Assembly (NCBI GenBank): GCA_024224995.1
Contig: JAAENB010000055.1
Span: 1 to 7,337, forward strand
Length of the DNA stretch: 7,337 nt
Direction of reading: 5' to 3'
Source of the DNA: a bacterium
GTDB lineage: Bacteria > Spirochaetota > UBA4802 > UBA5550
Shown: positions 1 to 6,065 of the stretch, piece after piece
Layout of the letters: each line of letters begins with the position of its first letter
Position numbering within the stretch: the stretch's first letter is position 1
The notes under the pieces: model-generated
What the model was told of the DNA's origin: nothing
The model's database searches: none
The model's input: the letters and a program-made list of their open reading frames with translations, nothing else
Position numbers and translations under genes: made by a program

Positions 1-10
1 CGACCCTACA
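1..10. repeat. Possible edge of a palindromic repeat cut by the window
   Basis: GACCCTACA at 2-10 also occurs at 1110-1118, where it is the outer flank of a perfect 22-bp palindrome. The window may therefore begin inside another copy of the same repeat. Nine bases are too few to be certain. Confidence 0.25.
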
Positions 11-15
11 GGTAC

Positions 16-239
16 GTACTCAATTTTTGGGGGAACACGCCAGAGGGGCGGGGATTTAACACAAGTCTTCCAAAAGCAGGGGAACGCTATTTGTTGCGGC
101 AGAGACACCCTCGCGGAGGCGCACCCCTCTTCAGAAGGTGAGGACTGTTTGAGCGGAGCGAGTTCCGCAGCCTTTTGAAGAGGGGTGCGCCTCCGCGAGG
201 GTGTCTCTGCCGCAACAGCTGTATCCCCGTTTTGAGTAC
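16..239. repeat. Weak outer inverted repeat around the foldback element
   Basis: GTACTCAA at 16-23 is the exact reverse complement of TTGAGTAC at 232-239. Inside each copy, after a few A/T bases, lies a G- or C-rich run (GGGGG near 29-33, CCCC near 225-228). The stretch from 24 to 70 holds nothing else I recognise. This may mean two related repeats were inserted facing each other, or that the foldback entered an existing palindrome. An 8-bp match alone could be chance. Confidence 0.35.
92..217. repeat. Long foldback (inverted-repeat) element, 47-bp arms
   Basis: The arms at 92-138 and 171-217 are reverse complements over 47 positions with a single mismatch near the inner end, which would be a G-U pair in one RNA strand. 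The 32-base loop contains a second small stem, GCGGA at 153-157 against TCCGC at 164-168. Pairing continues imperfectly outward: CAAAAGCAGGGGA at 71-83 resembles the complement of TCCCCGTTTTG at 224-234. The element ends 27 bp past the stop of the minus-strand DUF3343 gene. No T-run follows on either strand, no transposase is visible and no clear target-site duplication flanks it. It looks like a dispersed palindromic or MITE-like repeat. A role in mRNA 3'-end protection is possible but inferred. Confidence 0.85.
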
Positions 240-244
240 AACAT

Positions 245-472
245 CTACAAGGGCCTGATCTCTTCGACCTCAACCTTCCCTTGCAGCGCTTCTGCCACCC
301 TGGGAGCATCTTCCGGTCCAAAACGGAGGCATACTCCGCAGTCGGAGCTGATATGCTTCGGCACCGGGATAAGCTTGTTGCGAATATTCTCCTGCTTCAG
401 TATCTTTTCCGCCTTCATGGCATAACTTACCGACTTAAACAGGGCTACATAAAAATCCTGTGGAACTGTCAT
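245..472 (-). CDS. DUF3343 protein, putative Se/S carrier-like
   Basis: This 75-residue cytosolic protein matches the DUF3343 family (Pfam PF11823, putative Se/S carrier protein-like). Seen: an N-terminal YVALFKSVSYAMKAEKIL segment, then a basic stretch with a proline, then the signature ISSDCGVCLRF with Cys45 and Cys48, and an acidic C-terminus. The CGxC pair is the obvious site for carrying a sulfur or selenium atom or cycling a disulfide. The family is commonly found beside yedF and cysteine desulfurase genes in selenium-using bacteria. Here yedF ends only 9 bp upstream, and the AAGGA ribosome binding site (479-483, 6 bases from ATG) overlaps the yedF stop, so the two are surely cotranscribed. 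The exact biochemical role is not established. Confidence 0.9.
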   Translation of the reverse strand: MTVPQDFYVALFKSVSYAMKAEKILKQENIRNKLIPVPKHISSDCGVCLRFGPEDAPRVAEALQGKVEVEEIRPL

Positions 473-481
473 ACTGTTTCC

Positions 482-1072
482 TTATGGGACTACCAGTCTC
501 CCTGCCTGTGACATGGTCCCCGCGATATCATACATGTTTGATATTGATCCCGCACCGGTTTTTCCGGTTAATTCAAAATAATTTACACAGGTTCCGCATA
601 TAAGCAATTCTGTCCCTCTTGACTCCAGCTCTTTCAGATCCGGAATGGTATCCGATCCCTCTGCTGCAAGTTTTACCCCGGTATTATAAAAGATCATTAC
701 TTCGGGCCGCCGGGGAAGCTCAAGAAGGGCATGAATAAATCCTTTTACTAAAACATACCCCAGCTCATCATCTCCCCGCCCCATCCTATCGGAAGAGAAA
801 ACAATAACAAAGGGGCCGGTTCCCGAATTCACCATCTCCCCGGTTCCCGGTTCCTGCGCCGGTTCTCCGGACAGGTGGATCTCAAAGCTGCCGTCCTGTT
901 GATCGGTAACTCGAACCTCTTTCCCTTCTTTATTTCCCAGCCTTGTTATATTCTCAACTGCTGTTCTATTGTCTACCTGCACGGTAATACTGCTATGGGT
1001 TTCCATGGCCTTTTTTGCCAGGATTACCGGCTGTGGACAAACCAGGCCCCTGGCATCAATGGTTTCTGACAT
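482..1072 (-). CDS. yedF: Selenium metabolism protein YedF
   Basis: This 196-residue protein has the two-part YedF layout. Residues 1-70 are a TusA/SirA-like domain with the sulfurtransferase motif CPQP at Cys12. Residues 88-196 are a DsrE-like domain with a CGTC motif at 159-162. The family (TIGR03527) is about 200 residues and largely restricted to genomes with selenophosphate synthase, so it is thought to handle selenium or sulfur in the cytosol. Its exact reaction is unknown. I chose the ATG at 1072 because AGGAG sits 6 bases upstream (1079-1083) and the family begins just before DARGLVCP. A GTG at 1099 would add nine residues but lies within a palindromic repeat. Upstream is the desulfurase gene, 41 bp away, and downstream the DUF3343 gene. 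Confidence 0.93.
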   Translation of the reverse strand: MSETIDARGLVCPQPVILAKKAMETHSSITVQVDNRTAVENITRLGNKEGKEVRVTDQQDGSFEIHLSGEPAQEPGTGEMVNSGTGPFVIVFSSDRMGRGDDELGYVLVKGFIHALLELPRRPEVMIFYNTGVKLAAEGSDTIPDLKELESRGTELLICGTCVNYFELTGKTGAGSISNMYDIAGTMSQAGRLVVP

Positions 1073-1092
1073 CTTGTTCTCCTGCGAAGCAC

Positions 1093-1114
1093 GGGTCACG
1101 GCACGCCGTGACCC
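1093..1114. repeat. Perfect 22-bp palindrome between desulfurase gene and yedF
   Basis: Two 10-bp arms, GGGTCACGGC and GCCGTGACCC, are separated by AC. The palindrome fills most of the gap between the desulfurase stop codon (1114-1116, with which it shares one base) and the yedF ribosome binding site (1079-1083). In RNA it would be a strong GC-rich hairpin just upstream of yedF translation initiation. There is no following T-run, so it is not a standard terminator. It resembles dispersed REP-like palindromes that settle between genes. It may alter yedF expression or mRNA stability, which is inference. Confidence 0.85.
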
Positions 1115-2265
1115 TACAACGGTGTTATTGTTTGTATTGCCTTTATGGCGGTTTTTATTTCTTCTTCCGTGTTAAAATATCCAAAACTGAACCTGTTTGT
1201 TCCCCGGGGAAAGGTTCCTGTTGTTTTATGGGCAGAGGGGGCGCAATGCAGGCCGGGACGTGACATGATGTTGTACTTTTCGTCAAGTTCCAGGGCTGCC
1301 TCAGAAGGCGCTGCTCCCTCAATAGAAAAAGAGACTACCGATGTCTGCTTTGCCGCGTCCGCACATCCGTGAACTGTTACCCCTGAAATATCCTTTATCC
1401 CTTCCAAAAACAGACCTGTTAATGCCGCTTCTTTTTTCCTGATTGCATCAACACCAATATCCAGCACCAGGCGGATACCTGCGCCAAGACCGGCAAGGCC
1501 GATGGCATTCGGTGTTCCGGATTCAAACTTATCGGGCATAAAATCGGGCTGTTCTTCAAATTCCGATTTACTGCCGGTCCCGCCCAGCGCCATTGCCCGT
1601 ATTTCCTTTTCAAGCCCCTTGCGTATATACAGCCCCCCTGTTCCCTGGGGCCCCCAGAGCGACTTATGCCCGGTAAAAGCCAGAAGGTCGATATTCATCT
1701 CCTCTACATTAATAGGAAGTATTCCCGCAGATTGAGCCGCATCCACGCAAAAACAGGCATTATGCTCCCGCGCGATTTTTCCCACCTCAACCAGGGGCAT
1801 TATTGTTCCCGTAACATTGGAGGCATGGGTTAAAAAAATAGCCCTGGTATTCTTTTTTATCAATGGTACAATATCTGCCGGATCAAGCTCTCCTGTTGGG
1901 GAGCACTGTACTATGGAGACTTCCAGTCCTTGCCCCTCCCTGCTTCGAAGAGGCCGCATCACTGAATTATGTTCCATACTTGAAGCAATAACATGATCAC
2001 CGGGCTTTAATAAACCAAATACCTGGGTATTCAACGCCTCTGTTGCATTCCCGGTAAAACAAACCTGGAAAACATCCCCGGTCCCCAAAAGCTCTGCCGC
2101 AAGTTCCCGTGTATTAAAGACGACCCGTCCGGCTTCAATAGACAAACGATGTCCCGACCTTCCCGGGTTGCCGCCAACTGCGTCGTTATAGTTATTTATC
2201 GCCCGGATCGTCTCTTCGGGCTTTGGCCATGATGTTGCCGCATTGTCAAAATATATTATTTTCAT
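1114..2265 (-). CDS. Cysteine desulfurase family protein (class V aminotransferase fold)
   Basis: This 383-residue PLP enzyme is full length for the family (TIGR01977-like). Seen in order: the start YFDNAATSWPKP, TGNATEALN at 71-79, EH at 98-99, DAAQ at 175-178 (cofactor contacts), the PLP lysine Lys201 in FTGHKSLWGPQG, the ESGTPN segment at 248-253, and the catalytic Cys341 in RPGLHCAPSAHKT. Such enzymes take sulfur from cysteine, or selenium from selenocysteine, as an enzyme-bound persulfide or selenide with alanine as product. The short spacing around the active cysteine and the neighbouring yedF and DUF3343 genes suggest delivery to those proteins rather than Fe-S assembly, as no iscU or sufU is nearby. 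Substrate preference cannot be read from sequence. There is no clear Shine-Dalgarno site before the ATG. Confidence 0.93.
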   Translation of the reverse strand: MKIIYFDNAATSWPKPEETIRAINNYNDAVGGNPGRSGHRLSIEAGRVVFNTRELAAELLGTGDVFQVCFTGNATEALNTQVFGLLKPGDHVIASSMEHNSVMRPLRSREGQGLEVSIVQCSPTGELDPADIVPLIKKNTRAIFLTHASNVTGTIMPLVEVGKIAREHNACFCVDAAQSAGILPINVEEMNIDLLAFTGHKSLWGPQGTGGLYIRKGLEKEIRAMALGGTGSKSEFEEQPDFMPDKFESGTPNAIGLAGLGAGIRLVLDIGVDAIRKKEAALTGLFLEGIKDISGVTVHGCADAAKQTSVVSFSIEGAAPSEAALELDEKYNIMSRPGLHCAPSAHKTTGTFPRGTNRFSFGYFNTEEEIKTAIKAIQTITPL

Positions 2266-2281
2266 ATTAATTATAAGCGGT

Positions 2282-2315
2282 TATATAAATATATCATCCT
2301 GCTCCGTCAAGTCAA
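2282..2315 (-). promoter_or_regulatory. Candidate promoter of the desulfurase-yedF-DUF3343 unit
   Basis: On the minus strand two overlapping sigma70-like arrangements occur. One is TTGACT (2310-2315), a 16-base spacer and TATATT (2288-2293). The other is TTGACG (2305-2310), a 17-base spacer and TATATA (2282-2287). Either would start transcription only about 10-16 bases before the ATG at 2265, leaving a very short leader. The region is AT-rich, which raises the chance of false -10 boxes. Confidence 0.5.
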
Positions 2316-2327
2316 AAATCAGTTTTA

Positions 2328-2344
2328 TCAATACCTGGTATCGA
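2328..2344 (-). terminator. Weak hairpin after the radical SAM gene
   Basis: Read on the minus strand, TCGATAC and GTATTGA can pair around a CAG loop (one G-U pair). A five-T run (2315-2319) follows about nine bases later, beyond the usual distance for an intrinsic terminator. It lies between the radical SAM stop and the next promoter candidate, where a terminator would make sense, but the structure is weak. Confidence 0.25.
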
Positions 2345-2363
2345 CAATATAAATAATAAATTT

Positions 2364-3266
2364 CTAAAACCGGTCCAGGCGGTATAAACCCTGCTTTTTC
2401 GCGGAATCAATCGCGTCATCATATTCCTGCAGCGTAACTCTTCTTCCCAGGTCAAAACATTCCCTTGCCCGATACTCAGGCCGGTACTGGTCCATTACAT
2501 TGATATAGGTATCTGTGGAAAGATCCGCGAGAAAGGCCAGTACCCGGGATGTTGCTGCCAGGTCATTGGGAAGAACAAGGTGCCGTACCAGGAGCCCCTT
2601 TTCGGCAATTCCTCTTACAGTTATGCTGAGATCACCAACCTGGCGGTGCATCTCTTTCAGCGCTTCCATTGCCACCTGCGGGTAATCGGCAGCGCCGCTC
2701 AATTCTTCTGCGGTATTGGGGTCCATATATTTAAAATCGGGCATATATATATCAACAAGACCTTCCAGCAGCTCCAGGGTTTCAACAGAATCATAGCCCC
2801 CGGTATTATAAATCAGGGGAATCCTGAGCCCCCGGGGAATTGCCAGCTGTAAGCTTTTTAAAATGGCATATGCCATGTGCGTGGGAGTTACAAAATTAAT
2901 ATTATGGCAGCCCTTCACCTGGAGTGAGAGCATCATCTCAGCCAGTTCATCGAAGGTAACTTCCCGTCCCATTCGCAGATGTGAGATATCATAATTCTGG
3001 CAATAGAGACAGGAAAGGCTGCAGCCTGCGAAAAAAATGGTTCCCGATCCCCCGGTTCCTACGAGGCAGGCTTCTTCTCCAAAGTGCGGACTACAGGATG
3101 ATATACAGGGCTGTTCTCCTCCTCCGCACTTTCCCCTGGCAGAACCTGTTCTATCCACCCGGCAGTTATGGGGACAAAGAGTACAGGAAGAAATAATGGC
3201 GGCTGCTTTTTCTACCCGTTCTTCAAGAATTCCCGAGTCAAAGGTCTCAATATATGATGAAATCAT
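2364..3266 (-). CDS. PflX-type radical SAM protein (COG1313)
   Basis: This 300-residue radical SAM protein carries the CxxxCxxC cluster motif as FAGCSLSCLYCQN (Cys82, Cys86, Cys89). Before it is a cysteine-rich N-terminal region, CTLCPHNCRVDR...GKC (Cys28, 31, 35, 47), that probably binds additional metal or Fe-S. Further hallmarks of the COG1313/PflX group are HFGEEACLVGTGGSGTIFF, HNINFVTPTH (121-130), YNTGGYDS, VDIYMPDFKY (171-180), LLVRHLVLPN and VMDQYRP. Members resemble pyruvate formate-lyase activating enzyme, but no substrate is known, and no glycyl radical enzyme is encoded here. The ATG at 3266 has AAGGAG (3271-3276) four bases upstream. The PilZ-like gene ends 24 bp before it on the same strand, indicating cotranscription. 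Whether it serves the selenium genes downstream is unknown. Confidence 0.9.
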   Translation of the reverse strand: MISSYIETFDSGILEERVEKAAAIISSCTLCPHNCRVDRTGSARGKCGGGEQPCISSCSPHFGEEACLVGTGGSGTIFFAGCSLSCLYCQNYDISHLRMGREVTFDELAEMMLSLQVKGCHNINFVTPTHMAYAILKSLQLAIPRGLRIPLIYNTGGYDSVETLELLEGLVDIYMPDFKYMDPNTAEELSGAADYPQVAMEALKEMHRQVGDLSITVRGIAEKGLLVRHLVLPNDLAATSRVLAFLADLSTDTYINVMDQYRPEYRARECFDLGRRVTLQEYDDAIDSAKKQGLYRLDRF

Positions 3267-3276
3267 ATTACTCCTT

Positions 3277-3310
3277 TGCTTTAACCGTACTCATGCTTTA
3301 ATCGTACTCA
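3277..3310. repeat. 17-bp tandem duplication at the PilZ/radical SAM gene junction
   Basis: Two adjacent 17-base units, 3277-3293 and 3294-3310, differ at one position only (C at 3285, T at 3302). The unit at 3294-3310 encodes the last residues of the PilZ-like protein. The stop TGA is formed at the junction by the start of the second unit as read on the minus strand. With one unit removed, the reading frame would run on two codons (Lys-Glu) to a TAA one base before the radical SAM ATG. Confidence 0.9.
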
Positions 3311-4379
3311 CAAATTCGTCGTAATTGCTCCGGCTTGTTTTATCCATCATGGTAATTTCGGCCCCGGCTTTAATAATACCGTTGTCCATAAATTCAACAT
3401 GTCTGACCCGTGCCCCGATTACCGCTTTTTTCCTGGTTGGCAGCATAATATCAAAGGTAATAAACCCGTCCTGCCGGAAATAGGCAGCCAGCCGCCTCTC
3501 TTTAAAAACCACCCCTAATCCGCTTTTTGACAGGTTCGACACCAGGAATTTCGCCTCCGTTTCAGGAAAGACCTTATTCTTTTTGCATAACTGGTCTACG
3601 ACAATGGATATGCGCCGCACAACCGCTACCAGTCCGTCGGTCATTGCTGTTGAATTATTTACCTGGATATACCCGAACATGATCATGCTCCGGTATAAAA
3701 TGGGTACGGAAATCTCAGAAATATACAGGTTTCCCCTGGCAAGCTGATGATCCTTGGAATAAATTTCATTGATGTAATAATTGAACATTTTTTCGTCGTC
3801 TTCACCGGGCTGGCTGTTAAGATCTCCAATAAACAGGGGGGTCCGGTCTTCCAGGAAATGTTTAAGCCTGATATCATTCTTCCCTTTTGTTATAAAATAG
3901 ATCTTTATCTTTTCAAATTGTTTTTCCAGGTCGAACCTGACAATCTCTTCTATTTGATCTATTTTTTTCTGGGAATGGGTAAGAGAGTTTTTGACGATAT
4001 CCTCAGACATGATATTACTGATATATATTACGTTTGTCCCCTCTCCTTCCACTCCCATTGATTGACGGTCTTCTTTCCTTGCCACGGAAAGGATCTGGAA
4101 TTTAATGGGATTGAACGTAAAGGTATCTTCGTTTTTTTCGAAAAATGTGAGCGCTAAATTGATAGTACTATTCGTGTTCCGCACAAAAACAACAACAGTT
4201 TCGGGAACATTTTTTACCAGGGGAATCCGGAAGGCCGCGTGTTCATCCAGGTAGCCGAGAAATTGTATTTTAATATTACCGCTTTTTGTCTTAAGAAAAA
4301 TTTCCTTCCCCATGAAAAAATTCTTAAACAGCATTGCGAACTGTGATCTATCGGTTACGGTCTTTATTTGATCGGCCAT
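3291..4379 (-). CDS. PilZ-like domain protein with a long uncharacterised N-terminal region
   Basis: This 362-residue protein appears soluble, with no signal peptide or membrane segment. The C-terminal part, about 275-362, looks like a PilZ domain. It has NLSKSGLG at 282-289, matching the (D/N)xSxxG motif, then alternating beta strands (FITFDIMLP, AVIGARVRHVEF) and AGAEITMMD. The upstream RxxxR motif that completes cyclic di-GMP binding is not evident; the nearest arginines are Arg255-Arg256, too far and wrongly spaced. Residues 1-250 contain a possible N-terminal beta-rich domain and a charged helical stretch at about 135-160. I do not recognise this part; it may resemble the DUF1577-type PilZ proteins of spirochaetes. 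The ATG at 4379 has AAGGGG eight bases upstream. Earlier in-frame ATGs at 4472 and 4448 lie within the -35 and -10 boxes of the promoter candidate. Confidence 0.75.
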   Translation of the reverse strand: MADQIKTVTDRSQFAMLFKNFFMGKEIFLKTKSGNIKIQFLGYLDEHAAFRIPLVKNVPETVVVFVRNTNSTINLALTFFEKNEDTFTFNPIKFQILSVARKEDRQSMGVEGEGTNVIYISNIMSEDIVKNSLTHSQKKIDQIEEIVRFDLEKQFEKIKIYFITKGKNDIRLKHFLEDRTPLFIGDLNSQPGEDDEKMFNYYINEIYSKDHQLARGNLYISEISVPILYRSMIMFGYIQVNNSTAMTDGLVAVVRRISIVVDQLCKKNKVFPETEAKFLVSNLSKSGLGVVFKERRLAAYFRQDGFITFDIMLPTRKKAVIGARVRHVEFMDNGIIKAGAEITMMDKTSRSNYDEFVSTIKA

Positions 4380-4443
4380 TAAACATTCCCCTTCAACATG
4401 ACTTGAATAAATTCGATTCCGGGAAGGAATTGATGAACACTTA

Positions 4444-4472
4444 ATCATACAACCTTTTAATAAAAAAATCAA
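4444..4472 (-). promoter_or_regulatory. Promoter of the PilZ-like / radical SAM unit
   Basis: On the minus strand, TTGATT (4467-4472) is followed by a 17-base spacer and TATGAT (4444-4449), a good sigma70-type match. Transcription would begin near 4437, giving a leader of roughly 57 bases that includes the AAGGGG site before the ATG at 4379. This also rules out the upstream in-frame ATGs as starts. Confidence 0.6.
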
Positions 4473-4508
4473 CTAAAATAAAAATATCTCACCTGTTTTT
4501 ACAGTTGG

Positions 4509-4537
4509 TTGACATGCTCTTACTCATACGATAGTGT
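4509..4537 (+). promoter_or_regulatory. Candidate promoter of the AGCS symporter gene
   Basis: A consensus TTGACA at 4509-4514 is followed after 17 bases by TAGTGT (4532-4537), a poor -10 match. It faces away from the PilZ-gene promoter within the same 192-bp intergenic stretch (4380-4571). The remaining bases up to 4558 are AT-rich and hold a run of TA repeats. The weak -10 may mean an activator is needed or that the true -10 differs. Confidence 0.4.
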
Positions 4538-4571
4538 GCCCAAAATATATATATAATGAAGGAGTATTACG

Positions 4572-6020
4572 ATGAATATTGCTGATAGCATCAATACCGT
4601 GACTGCTACTGCTGCAGCTTCTGTCGAAGACATTAGCAACTTTCTCTGGGGCTGGCCTCTTATAATTTTACTGGTTGGCACCGGCTTATTTGTTAGCATT
4701 TTCTTCAAATTTGTTCAATTCCGTGGCTTCAAACACGCAGTTGGAGTTCTCCGGGGAAAATATGACGATCCCGATGATCCCGGGGAAATCAGCCATTTCC
4801 AGGCTCTTTCCGCTGCCCTTTCCGCTACAATCGGTACGGGGAATATTGTGGGCGTTGCTGCCGCCATTCTTGTTGGGGGACCAGGCGCGGTTTTCTGGAT
4901 GTGGGTTACTGCCCTTGTTGGTATGGCTACCAAGTTTGCCAGCTGTACCCTGGCTGTTCGCTTTAGAAAGATCGATGAAAACGGGGAAGCTCACGGCGGT
5001 CCCATGCACTATATTGAACAGGGAATGGGACCAAAATTCAAATGGCTTGCTATTTTATTTGCCGTTTTCACCATTACTGCCAGCTTTGGCATAGGAAACT
5101 CGTTCCAGATCTATAGTGTCCGGGTTAACCTGGGGGAGCTTATGCGGAACTTCAGTTATGGCCAACAACTCCTTGGAGTAAAAGGAGAGACCCCTCTGGC
5201 CTTTGACCTGATAGTGGGTACTCTTATTGCCATCCTGGTTGGGCTGGTTATCGTTGGCGGGATTAAGAGTATTGGAAAATTCGCCTCTAAAATTGTTCCT
5301 TTGATGTCGGTATTCTATGTTGGCGCGGGTCTTGTAATCCTGGCATTGAACATTAAAGCCATTCCCGGAGCATTCGGAACTATTTTCCATTATGCTTTTA
5401 ACACGCCCGAAGCCCTGGCCGGCGGACTTCTGGGTACGGTAATCCGGCAAGGGGTTGCCAGGGGACTATTCTCCAATGAGGCAGGCCTGGGTTCGGCTGC
5501 CATGGCTCATGGTGCTGCTCAAACAAAAGAGCCGGTACGGGAAGGTCTTGTTGCCATGCTTGGCCCTTTTATTGACACCATTATAATCTGTTCAATTACG
5601 GCTCTTGCAATTATCATAACCGATGTGTATGACCCGAGTCTCGTCAAGAGCCTTAAGCTCACCGATGGCAATCTTACAGCCAAAGCCTTTGAAATGGGTC
5701 TCGGCTCCTCAATCGGTTCACATATCGTATCAGTGGGAATACTTTTTTTTGCCTTTTCAACCATGATCTCCTGGTCCTATTACGGAAACCGGGCAGTCGA
5801 TTATCTCTTTGGCTCAAGGTCTGTTACTGTGTACCAGCTCATTTTTTGTGCTATAATTATACTGGGTGCCTGTGGTAAAATCAATCTTATTAAACATTTT
5901 TGCGATATCATGAACGCCCTTATGGCATTACCCAACCTGATCGCACTCATTGTGCTTTCCCCAATTGTCGCAGCTCTTACCAGAGATTATTTTAAACGAA
6001 TGAAAGAAAAAAAATTCTAA
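4572..6020 (+). CDS. Sodium:alanine/glycine symporter (AGCS family)
   Basis: This 482-residue inner-membrane transporter takes up small neutral amino acids, typically alanine or glycine, with Na+ or H+. About ten to eleven hydrophobic helices run from residue 27 to 470. Family hallmarks are ALSATIGTGNIVGV (82-95), GGPGAVFWMW (102-111), HGGPMHYIEQG (141-151), GVARGLFSNEAGLGSAAMAHG (294-314), GPFIDT (331-336) and SWSYYGNRAVDYLFG (400-414). The length is normal for the family and no motif is missing. The ATG at 4572 has AAGGAG seven bases upstream (4559-4564). The gene stands divergent from the PilZ/selenium genes and shares only the intergenic region with them. The exact substrate and coupling ion cannot be read from sequence. 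In anaerobes such carriers often serve amino acid fermentation, which is inference here. Confidence 0.95.
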   Translation: MNIADSINTVTATAAASVEDISNFLWGWPLIILLVGTGLFVSIFFKFVQFRGFKHAVGVLRGKYDDPDDPGEISHFQALSAALSATIGTGNIVGVAAAILVGGPGAVFWMWVTALVGMATKFASCTLAVRFRKIDENGEAHGGPMHYIEQGMGPKFKWLAILFAVFTITASFGIGNSFQIYSVRVNLGELMRNFSYGQQLLGVKGETPLAFDLIVGTLIAILVGLVIVGGIKSIGKFASKIVPLMSVFYVGAGLVILALNIKAIPGAFGTIFHYAFNTPEALAGGLLGTVIRQGVARGLFSNEAGLGSAAMAHGAAQTKEPVREGLVAMLGPFIDTIIICSITALAIIITDVYDPSLVKSLKLTDGNLTAKAFEMGLGSSIGSHIVSVGILFFAFSTMISWSYYGNRAVDYLFGSRSVTVYQLIFCAIIILGACGKINLIKHFCDIMNALMALPNLIALIVLSPIVAALTRDYFKRMKEKKF

Positions 6021-6030
6021 TCCGTGGAAA

Positions 6031-6053
6031 TCCCCCCTTTTTACAAGGGGGGA
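6031..6053. repeat. C/G-rich hairpin between symporter and DUF2752 genes
   Basis: TCCCCCCTT and AAGGGGGGA form a 9-bp stem around a five-base TTTAC loop, beginning 11 bp after the symporter stop. It is followed by AAAG rather than a T-run, so it is not a classical terminator on the plus strand. Similar CCCCCTTTTT palindromes are common dispersed repeats in many genomes. It may reduce read-through or stabilise the symporter mRNA, which is inference. Confidence 0.6.
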
Positions 6054-6065
6054 AAGTATTGCTGC

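Noticed and set aside
92..217. Foldback as an intrinsic terminator
   Set aside because: Very stable stem, but no T-run follows on either strand.
201..511. Plus-strand open frames over the foldback arm and DUF3343 gene
   Set aside because: They run opposite to a recognisable gene, have no ribosome binding site, and one starts within the repeat arm.
1073..1099. GTG at 1099 as the yedF start
   Set aside because: It lies in a palindrome; the ATG at 1072 has AGGAG at ideal distance and fits the family start.
3291..3293. UGA at the end of the PilZ-like gene as a selenocysteine codon
   Set aside because: No stem-loop resembling a bacterial SECIS is visible right after it, neither family is known to carry Sec there, the radical SAM gene has its own AAGGAG and ATG, and the 17-bp duplication explains the frame.
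4380..4472. ATG at 4472 or 4448 as the PilZ-like gene start
   Set aside because: They fall on the -35 and -10 boxes of the likely promoter; the ATG at 4379 has a good ribosome binding site.
4675..5094. 139-codon open frame on the plus strand inside the symporter gene, and antisense frames at 4686-5009 and 5055-5450
   Set aside because: All overlap the well-supported symporter reading frame, lack family motifs, and have compositions expected of shadow frames.
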